DNA of 10,557 bases from Pseudomonadota bacterium (GTDB lineage Bacteria > Pseudomonadota > Alphaproteobacteria > Rhizobiales > Rhizobiaceae): positions 1 to 10,557 of the forward strand of contig JAEYTV010000415.1 in assembly GCA_023433855.1 (NCBI GenBank). The letters run 5' to 3'. The number at the start of each line of letters is the position of its first letter. Within the stretch, counting starts at the first letter, position 1. Below the pieces are notes generated by a model. It was not told the origin of the DNA, did no database searches, and worked only from the letters and a program-made list of their open reading frames with translations. Positions 1 through 6,860 of the stretch are shown in pieces. The translations under genes and the position numbers were made by a program.

Positions 1-216
1 CAATCCGAACGACAGCACCTTCATGGTCAACATGTAGTGGCCGGTACCCGCATCCTGGCGCGCGATTCCGATCCGGATCAGCTCCGACATCATCCGATGG
101 GCGCCGCTCTTGGGCAGTTCGACGGCATCGGAGATCTGCTGTAGCGGCACGCCTTCAGCATGACGGGACAGAAAGCCGATCACCTGAAAAGCCTTGTCCA
201 GGAGGCTGCCTGCCAT
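1..216 (-). CDS. IclR-family transcriptional regulator, N-terminal part (runs off the left edge)
   Basis: Only the first 72 codons are present. They encode the N-terminal winged helix-turn-helix of an IclR-type regulator. After the start comes a helix beginning [13 protein letters not shown], then the HTH around residues 24-45 ([20 protein letters not shown]), then a wing ending in a Tyr-Met-Leu segment near residue 61. The effector-binding domain lies outside the window. The ATG at 216 is preceded by a good ribosome binding site (GAGGAAA about 7 nt upstream). The gene is divergent from the ABC ATPase and shares a short promoter region with it, which is the usual layout for an IclR protein controlling a neighbouring transport or catabolic operon. 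That it regulates the ATPase gene is inference. The effector is unknown. Confidence 0.88.
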   Translation of the reverse strand, partial: MAGSLLDKAFQVIGFLSRHAEGVPLQQISDAVELPKSGAHRMMSELIRIGIARQDAGTGHYMLTMKVLSFGL

Positions 217-249
217 GATCGTTTTCCTCAATCTCGGAACAATGTTTAT

Positions 250-280
250 TTCTTGAACTCAGTTCCACTTTCTGTCAATA
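250..280. promoter_or_regulatory. Overlapping divergent promoters for the IclR gene and the ABC ATPase gene
   Basis: Plus strand: TTGAAC (253-258), a 16-nt spacer, then TCAATA (275-280). This would start transcription near 287, shortly before the ATPase start. Minus strand: a perfect -35 TTGACA (278-273), a 17-nt spacer and a weak -10 CAAGAA (255-250) leading to the IclR gene. The -10 of one promoter overlaps the -35 of the other, so the two are probably mutually exclusive. The hexamers are read directly from the sequence; promoter activity is inferred. Confidence 0.5.
255..265. promoter_or_regulatory. Palindrome GAAC-TCA-GTTC, candidate IclR operator
   Basis: This is a perfect 4+4 inverted repeat with a 3-nt centre, flanked by an outer T/A pair (253 and 267). 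It overlaps the -35 of the ATPase promoter and sits in the spacer of the IclR promoter. A dimer bound here would affect both directions. The position fits an autoregulated IclR protein, but the repeat is short and assignment to IclR is inference. Confidence 0.35.
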
Positions 281-300
281 GGAGCCCGCGAAAACTTTTC

Positions 301-1386
301 ATGGGTAGGAAAATGGCGGCGGTAACGATCGAGAACCTGGCCAAATCGTATGTCGGGCACAGCGTGATGGAAAACGTGTCGCTCTCGATCGGAGACGGCG
401 ATTTCACCGTTCTCGTCGGTCCGTCGGGGTGCGGGAAGTCGACCTTGCTCCGGATGATCGCGGGGCTCGAGGACATCACCGCCGGCGCAGTCCGGATCGG
501 CGACCGCGTCGTCAACGGCCTGCCGCCGAAGAATCGCGACATTGCGATGGTGTTCCAGAACTATGCTCTCTACCCGCATATGACCGTGCACGGGAACATG
601 GAGTTCTCGCTTCGCCTGCGCGGCGAGGATGTCGAGAAAAGGAAGAGGAGGGTCGAAGAGGCGGCCACGATCCTCGGGCTGAACGATCTGCTTGGCCGCT
701 ATCCACGGGAGCTGTCGGGCGGACAGCGGCAGCGTGTCGCCATGGGGCGTGCGATCGTCCGCGACCCTCAGGTGTTCCTGTTCGACGAACCGCTGTCGAA
801 TCTCGACGCCAAGCTCCGCGTGCAGATGCGCGCCGAGATCAAGGCGCTGCACCAGCGACTTGGATCGACTGTCGTCTATGTCACGCACGATCAGGTGGAA
901 GCGATGACAATGGCCGACAAGATTGTCGTGATGCGCGCCGGTAAAGTCGAGCAAGTCGGTCAGCCGATCGAGCTTTATGACCGGCCGGCGAACAGCTTTG
1001 TAGCGGGCTTCATCGGCTCTCCGTCAATGAACTTCATAGCCGGCCAGATTGATCGTAGCGGGGCGTGTTTATCTGGCGACATCCGGTTGGAACTAAGGGC
1101 ACCTAGAACCGATTTAGCCGGTGGTGAAGTATACCTTGGTATTCGGCCGGAACACTTCGAACTGGCGCCGGATGGCACACCGAATACAATCAAGGCAAAT
1201 GTGATGGTTGTCGAACCGACAGGCTCGGAAACGATGATCTTGTTCCGCGCTGAACAATTTGAATTCACGGCGCTTTTTCGTGAGAGGCTCGATCTGAAGC
1301 CAGGCGAGTTCGTCCAATTGCGGCCCGATATGGAACGATCGCATTTATTTCGACGTAACGATGGTGACGGATGTCGAATTCCGTAA
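301..1386 (+). CDS. ABC transporter ATP-binding protein, MalK/UgpC (CUT1) type
   Basis: This is the cytoplasmic ATPase subunit of a sugar or polyol-type ABC importer. Numbered from the ATG at 301 (361 aa), it has Walker A at 40-48 (GPSGCGKST), the Q-loop Gln86, signature LSGGQ at 138-142, Walker B ending FDEP at 161-164, and the switch His196. A C-terminal TOBE-like regulatory domain spans about 240-350. The length is normal for the family. The start is uncertain: 301 and 313 (MAAVTIENL) are both possible, and 313 matches where family members usually begin. The longer frame from 160 would run through the promoter and into the divergent IclR gene, so it is rejected. No permease or substrate-binding gene is adjacent in this window, and the next gene downstream is convergent. 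The ATPase is therefore either the last gene written alone or a shared ATPase serving permeases elsewhere. Codon use in the C-terminal third looks less GC-rich than in the ATPase domain. Confidence 0.93.
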   Translation: MGRKMAAVTIENLAKSYVGHSVMENVSLSIGDGDFTVLVGPSGCGKSTLLRMIAGLEDITAGAVRIGDRVVNGLPPKNRDIAMVFQNYALYPHMTVHGNMEFSLRLRGEDVEKRKRRVEEAATILGLNDLLGRYPRELSGGQRQRVAMGRAIVRDPQVFLFDEPLSNLDAKLRVQMRAEIKALHQRLGSTVVYVTHDQVEAMTMADKIVVMRAGKVEQVGQPIELYDRPANSFVAGFIGSPSMNFIAGQIDRSGACLSGDIRLELRAPRTDLAGGEVYLGIRPEHFELAPDGTPNTIKANVMVVEPTGSETMILFRAEQFEFTALFRERLDLKPGEFVQLRPDMERSHLFRRNDGDGCRIP

Positions 1387-1620
1387 ATCAACCAGGAATC
1401 CTATAGCTAACAGGGCATGCAATGGTGCTGTCGGCCTTGTGGTCCTGGGTGACGACGGCAACGCGCCCTCATCTCGTCATAGAAATAGCCTTGATCATTG
1501 CCCGAAAGCGGGCATCCGGCTCAGAACAGACGGATGCAATGCAATAAATTTGCAGCAGCTTACATTTCAGCCAGCGTTTCAAACTTGACCGTGCGCGCTG
1601 GCAGACCTTCGTTCCTCGCG
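1387..1620. other. Convergent intergenic gap without a supported gene
   Basis: The gap lies between the stop of the ABC ATPase (plus) and the stop of the MFS gene (minus). It holds a perfect small hairpin TGCCCG-AAAG-CGGGCA (1499-1514) without a T-run on either side, and a weaker one TGCAA-TAAAT-TTGCA (1540-1554). Either could slow or end transcription, but neither is a convincing intrinsic terminator. The short reading frames here show no recognisable domain. It may be a remnant of a lost gene; nothing supports a specific call. Confidence 0.4.
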
Positions 1621-2961
1621 TCACCCAATCGGGCGGCAGGCCGCGCCCCTCTCGCCAAAAACTGCCAACGCCACAACGGTCAGGCCCAGCGTGGCAGCCA
1701 TGATCACAAACATCGTTTGATCCCCGTGAGACTGGAGCAGAGGCAGCAGCGCGAGCGGGGCGAGGACAGAACCTGCACCTCTTGAAGCCCACGACCAGGA
1801 TGTGGCGCGAGCGCGTTCTGCGGTAGAGAAAACTTCCGCCGCATAGATCACCAGAACTGACTGAAAAACGGTTGACACCATGTTGAAGCACAGGCCCGTC
1901 GTCATCAGCCACACAGGAACATTGGTGGCTCCGAATGCCAGACACAATGCCGCCATCGAGACTGCGCAAAGGATGAGCGTGACCTTGCGCTCGATCTTGT
2001 CGATGAAAAGTCCCGCAACAATGGAACCGATAATAGGGCCGAGAAACGACACCCCGACATAAAGCAGCGAGTCCTTCACGTTGATGCCCTTCTGGATAAG
2101 CACCGCGCCTGTGAGAACCGGAAAGCCGACCGCCGACCATGGGACCATGAAGAAAATCGACAGCATGAAGCCTATACGCCTGACAAAACCGCGCGTGTCT
2201 CGAGGAATTTCGGTGCTGCCGTGGCCTTGTCCACGAACGATACCCGCAGGCAACTCTTCCGCCGGAAGTCCGAATACCGCCTGCGCGCGGCGTGCCTCTG
2301 CCAACCTGCCTTTGCTGGCAAGCCAGCGCGGAGATTCCGGCATGCGCGAGATCATCACCAAGCAAATTGCCGCGCCGATGGCGCAGACAATGAAAGCCCA
2401 CCGCCATGATTCAATGCCCAAGGGCTGCATCGGGGTCAGAACCCGCACGAGAAAGACCAGGGCCGGAGGGAACAGGCTTCCGATCGCAACGATTGTCATG
2501 ATTGCGAAGCCGCGCCGCGAGGCTGGCAGTACATCTGCCAGATAGGTGGCGACCAATGGCGGAAAAGCTCCGAGGGCCAGTCCGGATAGCCCCCTGGCTA
2601 CAATCAAAAACCATAGGTTGGGACTTAAAGCCGCGAGGACCGACGTCACCACGATCATGAGAACCGTCGCGAGCATGACCAGGCGCCGGCCATGCTTGTC
2701 GGCCAGCCATCCGGCAACCAACGCGCCTATGACGGCGCCGATATAGACCGCGGCCAGCAGCCAGGAGAGTTCCGTTTTTCCAACAGCGCTGGGCGGAGCC
2801 GAGAAGAGAGCGGATAACATCCCGCCAATCGCGATTTCGGCAAAGTCGAAGCCAAGTCCGAGCGCGCAGGCCGCTAGGACAAAAATGTGCGAACGCGTGA
2901 GCGCATGACCGTTCAGACCGCCGAGGTCGAATCCCGCATTTGCCAACGTATCGTTCGTCAT
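1621..2961 (-). CDS. MFS transporter, metabolite:H+ symporter type
   Basis: This is a twelve-helix-type inner-membrane secondary transporter of 446 aa, a normal length. Hydrophobic segments alternate along the whole protein. The loop 2-3 signature is at 84-93 (GWLADKHGRR), PESPRWL at 208-214 closes the first half, a degenerate second copy (GLFIDKIERK) is at 317-326, and YAAEVFSTAERARATS at 373-388 resembles the second-half signature. The pattern is that of the aromatic-acid/nicotinate-like symporter groups within the MFS; the substrate cannot be assigned. I chose the ATG at 2961 over the in-frame ATG at 2985 because AGGGAG lies 5 nt upstream of 2961 and nothing suitable precedes 2985. It lies 55 bp after the AraC gene on the same strand, so the two are probably cotranscribed. 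A role in importing the substrate or products of the divergent exported hydrolases is inference. Confidence 0.9.
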   Translation of the reverse strand: MTNDTLANAGFDLGGLNGHALTRSHIFVLAACALGLGFDFAEIAIGGMLSALFSAPPSAVGKTELSWLLAAVYIGAVIGALVAGWLADKHGRRLVMLATVLMIVVTSVLAALSPNLWFLIVARGLSGLALGAFPPLVATYLADVLPASRRGFAIMTIVAIGSLFPPALVFLVRVLTPMQPLGIESWRWAFIVCAIGAAICLVMISRMPESPRWLASKGRLAEARRAQAVFGLPAEELPAGIVRGQGHGSTEIPRDTRGFVRRIGFMLSIFFMVPWSAVGFPVLTGAVLIQKGINVKDSLLYVGVSFLGPIIGSIVAGLFIDKIERKVTLILCAVSMAALCLAFGATNVPVWLMTTGLCFNMVSTVFQSVLVIYAAEVFSTAERARATSWSWASRGAGSVLAPLALLPLLQSHGDQTMFVIMAATLGLTVVALAVFGERGAACRPIG

Positions 2962-2966
2962 GAGCG

Positions 2967-2972
2967 CTCCCT
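2967..2972 (-). promoter_or_regulatory. Ribosome binding site that fixes the MFS start
   Basis: On the minus strand the sequence reads GGGAAGGGAGCGCTC followed by ATG. The AGGGAG core lies 5 nt before the ATG at 2961, inside what would be the coding region if the upstream ATG at 2985 were used. Confidence 0.7.
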
Positions 2973-3016
2973 TCCCACCACTCATGCGCGAAGCATTGCA
3001 ACACCGTGACGGCCGA

Positions 3017-4012
3017 CTAATAACCCTTGGCTCTTCTCAATGTGTCTCTTGGATTTTCGCCATAGATTTCTCGATACTGCATGGAGAAGCGCCCGAAGTG
3101 AAGAAAGCCATTATCCAGGGCCGCTCCAGTCACCGTCGTATTATCATCTGGACAAAGCAGGGCTCGGTGCCCGCTAGCGAGACGCCGACGCCGCAGATAG
3201 ACGACGGGAGACATGCCGGTTCGGCTGCGGACGATCGTCTCGACGGTGCGCAAAGCCAGGCCGGCCTTATGACACATGTCCTGAAGGCCGATAGGCCCAT
3301 GCTGGTGTTCCTCGATAAAGCGATCGATCCTGGCCATCGAGACCGTCTGGAGTTGAGCCGCCTTGTGATCTGGCCTCAAGGGAAGCTCGTTCAACGTAGA
3401 TACGAGGGCTGTGACGATGCGGTCCCGCAGGATTCTCAAACCCGGCAGGGCGACCGTCGCCAGTTCCTGCGGCGTATACATCGCAAGAAGCTGAGCCGCC
3501 TCACGATGCAATACGGCCAATCGAGCCATTCCTACGGGATTTGCCCGCACCGTGGTGGTCGGTGACAGCAACGGAACCCCACAATCACGCCCCAACAAGA
3601 CAGCGGCGGCTTCCCGGAACGTCTCCCTGTAGATCGTGACTGTTCCAATCTCGTAGAGGCCGAATGTCCTCAGTAGCAGCACATGCCCGCCGATCCGGGA
3701 TGCGATGGAACGGTTGCTGACCTCCCTCCCGTCCAGCAAAGCGGCGCTGCCCGTAAGCGCGGGAAGTATGTAGACGACGCTCGGCGGATTGGAGCCGACG
3801 AACTCCGTTCGGAACACCATCGCGGTGTGGGAGTTCACGGCGCGGATCGAAACCCCATCGCCCAGATTGGTTATTCGCAAGCCGCCCCTGAAGGCTTGTC
3901 CCTCGAGCGGCAGCACTCCGAATTTTCCACCCGGAATGGATGCCGCAAACCGCTCGGGATCTTCGAATCGAACACGGATGGAATCGGCGGGCTCAAAGCT
4001 GTTGACCGGCAA
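3017..4012 (-). CDS. AraC/XylS-family transcriptional regulator
   Basis: A 331-aa regulator with an N-terminal sensing domain of no clear family (about 1-215) and a C-terminal AraC double helix-turn-helix (about 226-328). The first HTH lies around 242-265 (LQDMCHKAGLALRTVETI). The second ends in the typical family pattern GF-x-HFGRFS-x-YR-x-x-YGENP (302-321). The only suitable start is a TTG at 4012, preceded by a strong GGAGG 4 nt upstream. The next in-frame Met is residue 65, inside the sensor domain. It is transcribed ahead of the MFS gene and away from the amidohydrolase operon, so it is the natural candidate to control both directions. AraC proteins of this layout are usually activators that respond to the pathway substrate; that role is inferred here. 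Confidence 0.92.
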   Translation of the reverse strand: MPVNSFEPADSIRVRFEDPERFAASIPGGKFGVLPLEGQAFRGGLRITNLGDGVSIRAVNSHTAMVFRTEFVGSNPPSVVYILPALTGSAALLDGREVSNRSIASRIGGHVLLLRTFGLYEIGTVTIYRETFREAAAVLLGRDCGVPLLSPTTTVRANPVGMARLAVLHREAAQLLAMYTPQELATVALPGLRILRDRIVTALVSTLNELPLRPDHKAAQLQTVSMARIDRFIEEHQHGPIGLQDMCHKAGLALRTVETIVRSRTGMSPVVYLRRRRLASGHRALLCPDDNTTVTGAALDNGFLHFGRFSMQYREIYGENPRDTLRRAKGY

Positions 4013-4245
4013 GTCCCCTCCGACTCGTGATGACCAAGTTTGCCTTAAGTAAACTCGAAGGCCAGGTTTCTGGGTCTATCCTGAACCGTCCATTCCGACA
4101 TGCATTCGGCACCGCTCAGCAAAATCGATTCCAGCGGAATATGGATAGCAGGCCGAACGGCACCACCGTACCTTCCCTCAAGTCATGTCTCAAACGGATT
4201 TTGCGAGCCGTCGGGCACGAATGGCTTCGAGGGGGCGTTGTGGAA
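4013..4245. promoter_or_regulatory. Divergent control region between the AraC gene and the amidohydrolase operon
   Basis: This 233-bp gap separates the two divergent transcripts. Visible structure includes an inverted repeat AGTTT-N9-AAACT (4037-4055), a pair of similar direct elements CATTCCGACA (4091) and CATTCGGCAC (4103) 12 bp apart, and a perfect inverted repeat ATTCC-AGC-GGAAT (4128-4140) followed by TATGGATAG, a possible -10 region for the plus strand. AraC proteins usually bind tandem half-sites, so the direct pair is the better candidate for AraC binding. No promoter is strong enough to place exactly. The frame open across this gap from 4027 is not a believable protein start. Confidence 0.45.
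4015..4021 (-). promoter_or_regulatory. Strong ribosome binding site for the TTG start of the AraC gene
   Basis: The minus strand reads GGAGGGGAC directly before TTG. The GGAGG core is 4 nt from the codon. This supports a rare TTG start and rules against a start deeper in the gene. Confidence 0.6.
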
Positions 4246-5856
4246 ATGTCAGAGGATCAAAAGAATGGCGGCGACCTGAGCCGCCGCGCGTTGCTGGCCC
4301 TTGGCGCCGCCGCCACTGCGCTTGCACCGGTCGCATCCTTGGCCCAGGGACGTCCGTCCCTGCGTGACAACGAGCCCGGGCCCTACGATCTGGTCATCCG
4401 GGGCGGCCGGGTGATCGACCCGGAAACCGGCCTTGACGCGGTTCGGGATGTGGGCATCAAGGCCGGCCGGATTGCCGCCATATCCGAGACACCCCTGCAA
4501 GGGACGAAGGTTCTTTCGGCTGAGGGACAGGTGGTCGCTCCCGGCTTCATCGACCTCCATGCGCACGGCCAGCAGCTTCCCGCTGCCTGGGTGCAGGCTT
4601 TCGACGGCGTTACCACGGCGCTGGAACTCGAATCCGGTCTCCTCCCGATTTCCCGCTACTACGACATCACAGCGAAGGAAGGCCGGCCGATCAATTATGG
4701 CGCATCCGTCGCATGGACCTATGCCCGCATCGCCGAAAAAGAGCAGATGGAGCCGGATGGAACCATCCTGTGGTTCCAGGGCGCGTTCGCCAAAAACAAC
4801 TGGCAGCACACGCTGGCAACGGGCGAGGAACTTGACCGCATCATTGCCCGTGTCGAAACCGGTCTGCAGGAGGGCGGCCTTGGTATCGGCATCAATGCGG
4901 GCTATGCGCCAGGCTATGGGCGCAAGGAATATCATCGGCTCGCTCAACTCGCCGCCCGTTACAGCGTGCCCACTTTCACGCATGTCCGCTACTACAGCGT
5001 GAAGGAGCCGCAAAGCGCGTTCGAGGCCTTCGAGGAACTGGCGGCCCTGTCGGCGGCGACCGGCGCGCATATGCATGTGTGCCACGTCAATTCCATGTCC
5101 GGCCGTGATATGGTCGATTGCGTGGCGCTTCTCAAAAGCGCCCAGGCACGCGGCCTGCCGATTACCGTCGAGGCCTACCCCTACGGCGCGGCTTCGACGA
5201 CGATCGGATCGGAAGGCTTCCGCGGCCCCGATTGGCTGGCGCGCTGGGGAGCGGCCGATGCCTCGGTCATGGAACTGAACGGGGAGCCGCTCAGCATGGC
5301 CAAGATCGAGGAACTGCAGGCGTCCGCTCCCGGCAGCGTCGTCGTTTTCCATTTCCTCCAGCCTGACAAATCGGAAAACGATCAGGCATTGCTCGATCTT
5401 GCCGTGCTCTATCCAGGCGGGTCGATTGCGTCCGACGCAATGCCCTGGCAGACTGCGACCGGCGGTCTGGTCGAGGGCGATGTGTGGCCCTTGCCGGAAG
5501 GCGTTTTTGCACATCCGAGATCGACGGGGTGTTTCTCGCGCATCCTGTCCCGCTATGTCCGGGAACGGAAGGTGCTTTCCCTCCCCGAGGCTTTGGGAAA
5601 GATGAGCCTTGAGCCGGCCCGCGTGCTGCAGGCATCCGTACCCCAGATGCTGCGCAAGGGACGTGTGCAGGTCGGTGCCGATGCGGACATCGTTGTCTTC
5701 GATCCGGAAACGGTCCAGGACAACGCGACCTTCGTTCAGCCGCAACTCCTTTCGACCGGCTACCGGCATGTCGTGGTCAATGGCGTTCCGGTGATCGAGG
5801 AGGCGAAGCGCATCGGCGACGCGCGTCCGGGCCAAGCGATCCGGCGCCAGGTATGA
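4246..5856 (+). CDS. Tat-exported amidohydrolase, N-acyl-D-amino-acid deacylase family
   Basis: A 536-aa metal-dependent hydrolase expected to cut the amide of an N-acyl-D-amino acid or a related compound. The N-terminus is a twin-arginine signal: S-R-R at 12-14, a hydrophobic stretch, and likely cleavage after ASLA (residue 33), so the enzyme acts outside the cytoplasm. The amidohydrolase barrel shows H-A-H (105-107), THVR with His246, HVCH with His280, and SDAMPW with the catalytic Asp397. A D-aminoacylase-type motif HPRSTGCFSRIL lies near 423. The cysteine that bridges the metal in D-aminoacylases is replaced: the matching stretch reads ALELESG (125-131), with Ser130 at the Cys position and Glu127/Glu129 close by. 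From memory this resembles the subgroup annotated as D-glutamate deacylase; the exact substrate is uncertain. I chose the ATG at 4246 because the Tat signal begins there. It overlaps the next gene by 4 bp, indicating coupled translation. Confidence 0.9.
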   Translation: MSEDQKNGGDLSRRALLALGAAATALAPVASLAQGRPSLRDNEPGPYDLVIRGGRVIDPETGLDAVRDVGIKAGRIAAISETPLQGTKVLSAEGQVVAPGFIDLHAHGQQLPAAWVQAFDGVTTALELESGLLPISRYYDITAKEGRPINYGASVAWTYARIAEKEQMEPDGTILWFQGAFAKNNWQHTLATGEELDRIIARVETGLQEGGLGIGINAGYAPGYGRKEYHRLAQLAARYSVPTFTHVRYYSVKEPQSAFEAFEELAALSAATGAHMHVCHVNSMSGRDMVDCVALLKSAQARGLPITVEAYPYGAASTTIGSEGFRGPDWLARWGAADASVMELNGEPLSMAKIEELQASAPGSVVVFHFLQPDKSENDQALLDLAVLYPGGSIASDAMPWQTATGGLVEGDVWPLPEGVFAHPRSTGCFSRILSRYVRERKVLSLPEALGKMSLEPARVLQASVPQMLRKGRVQVGADADIVVFDPETVQDNATFVQPQLLSTGYRHVVVNGVPVIEEAKRIGDARPGQAIRRQV

Positions 5857-6803
5857 GCCAGTCCGGGAAGCCAGCGACCGTTCCGGTGACCCTTGTCACC
5901 GGGTTCCTCGGGGCAGGCAAGACCACGCTCGTCAATACGATGCTGCGTAACGCCGACGGTCTGCGCCTCGCGGTGCTGGTCAATGATTTCGGCGCGGTAA
6001 ACATCGACGCCGAATTGATCGCGGACTCCGCGGAGGAAATCATCTCGCTGAAAAACGGCTGCATCTGCTGCAGCCTGACAGGGGGGCTGCTGGCGGCTGT
6101 GAGCGGCATCTTGCGGCGCCCCGATCCGCCGGATGCCATCGTCATCGAAGGCTCCGGCCTGGCCGAGCCCTTCGAGGTTGCGCGGGCCCTTTCCGACCCT
6201 GAACTTCAGCGATATGCGCCGCTCGACGGGATTGTGACCGTGGTGGATCCGGTCGGTCTATCGGAGCTAGATGGAGAAGCCCTGTCCATCGCCGCACGGC
6301 AGATCGCCACGGCCGATCTCGTGCTGCTGAACAAGGTGGACCTGGCCGACGAGGCGACGTTGCGGGCGACGGAAGGCCGCCTGAAGGCTTTGGCGCCAGG
6401 CGTCAGGGTTATTCGCTGCCGCAATTCGGACGTGCCTCTTTCGGTGCTGCTCGGCCTCGCCGGCACCGGTGCGCAGAGCGGCTTCAGGTGCGACGACGCG
6501 TCTGGTTCGCCGGCGTCCGCGGAAACGGCCTTCGAAAGCCTTGTCGTCGAACGGCCTCTGCCGATCCGCGCACAGGACCTGCACGATCTGCTGTCGCGGC
6601 TACCCGACAGGGTCTATCGCGTCAAAGGCGTTCTCCATCTGGCGGAGCGGCCGGGTACGCAATGCTTCCTCCAGGCAACGGGAAGGCGGGCTGCGATCAC
6701 GATCGGCGAAGCCTGGAGCGGCAGGACGCCCCGAAGCCAGATCGTCTTCGTTGCCGCAAAGGGGGCCCTCGACCGGTCAATGATCGAGAAGCGACTGGGA
6801 TAG
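5853..6803 (+). CDS. CobW/COG0523-family metallochaperone GTPase
   Basis: A 316-aa cytoplasmic P-loop GTPase of the CobW/YjiA group, whose members deliver metals to target enzymes. It has Walker A at 17-25 (GFLGAGKTT), the family metal motif CICC at 70-73, a Walker B region ending in Glu99 (IEGSG), and the guanine-specificity motif NKVD at 160-163. A C-terminal CobW_C domain begins near 228. The histidine-rich linker found in many zinc-related members is absent. The start ATG overlaps the stop of the amidohydrolase gene (ATGA), so the two proteins are made together. This suggests the GTPase serves that enzyme: Tat substrates are folded before export, so their metal has to be inserted in the cytoplasm. 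The pairing is seen in the sequence, the client relationship is inferred, and the metal is unknown. Confidence 0.92.
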   Translation: MSQSGKPATVPVTLVTGFLGAGKTTLVNTMLRNADGLRLAVLVNDFGAVNIDAELIADSAEEIISLKNGCICCSLTGGLLAAVSGILRRPDPPDAIVIEGSGLAEPFEVARALSDPELQRYAPLDGIVTVVDPVGLSELDGEALSIAARQIATADLVLLNKVDLADEATLRATEGRLKALAPGVRVIRCRNSDVPLSVLLGLAGTGAQSGFRCDDASGSPASAETAFESLVVERPLPIRAQDLHDLLSRLPDRVYRVKGVLHLAERPGTQCFLQATGRRAAITIGEAWSGRTPRSQIVFVAAKGALDRSMIEKRLG

Positions 6804-6822
6804 CGCATTCGTGGTGTGGTTC

Positions 6823-6848
6823 GACCTCGGTGAAGCCGGGTCTTTTTT
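6823..6848 (+). terminator. Intrinsic terminator or attenuator inside the operon
   Basis: The sequence GACC(T)CGG-TGAAG-CCGGGTC forms a 7-bp stem with one bulged T and a 5-nt loop, followed directly by six T residues (6843-6848). This is the standard form of a Rho-independent terminator. It lies between the CobW-type gene and the class-C hydrolase gene, and the ribosome binding site TGGAG of the latter begins at the last T of the tract. It would lower, but perhaps not abolish, expression of the third gene. Confidence 0.7.
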
Positions 6849-6860
6849 GGAGATTGCAAT

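Noticed and set aside
160..300. N-terminal extension of the ABC ATPase reading frame
   Set aside because: It overlaps the divergent IclR coding region and the promoter pair, has no family similarity, and the ATPase domain begins normally just after 313.
1560..1640. Possible frameshift at the 3' end of the MFS gene, with a short downstream tail ending FETLAEM in another frame
   Set aside because: The MFS protein already has a complete twelve-helix layout and a plausible C-terminal tail; the out-of-frame tail has no recognisable similarity.
4105..4124. Sigma54-like element in the divergent region (GGCAC followed by AGCAA)
   Set aside because: The spacing between GG and GC is one base short of the strict requirement, and no enhancer-binding protein gene is present.
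4027..4245. N-terminal extension of the amidohydrolase reading frame
   Set aside because: The extension has no recognisable domain and would bury the twin-arginine signal, which begins properly after the ATG at 4246.
4249..5835. Long open frame on the minus strand opposite the amidohydrolase gene
   Set aside because: The plus-strand protein has clear catalytic motifs in order; the opposite frame shows none and is a by-product of GC-rich codon bias.
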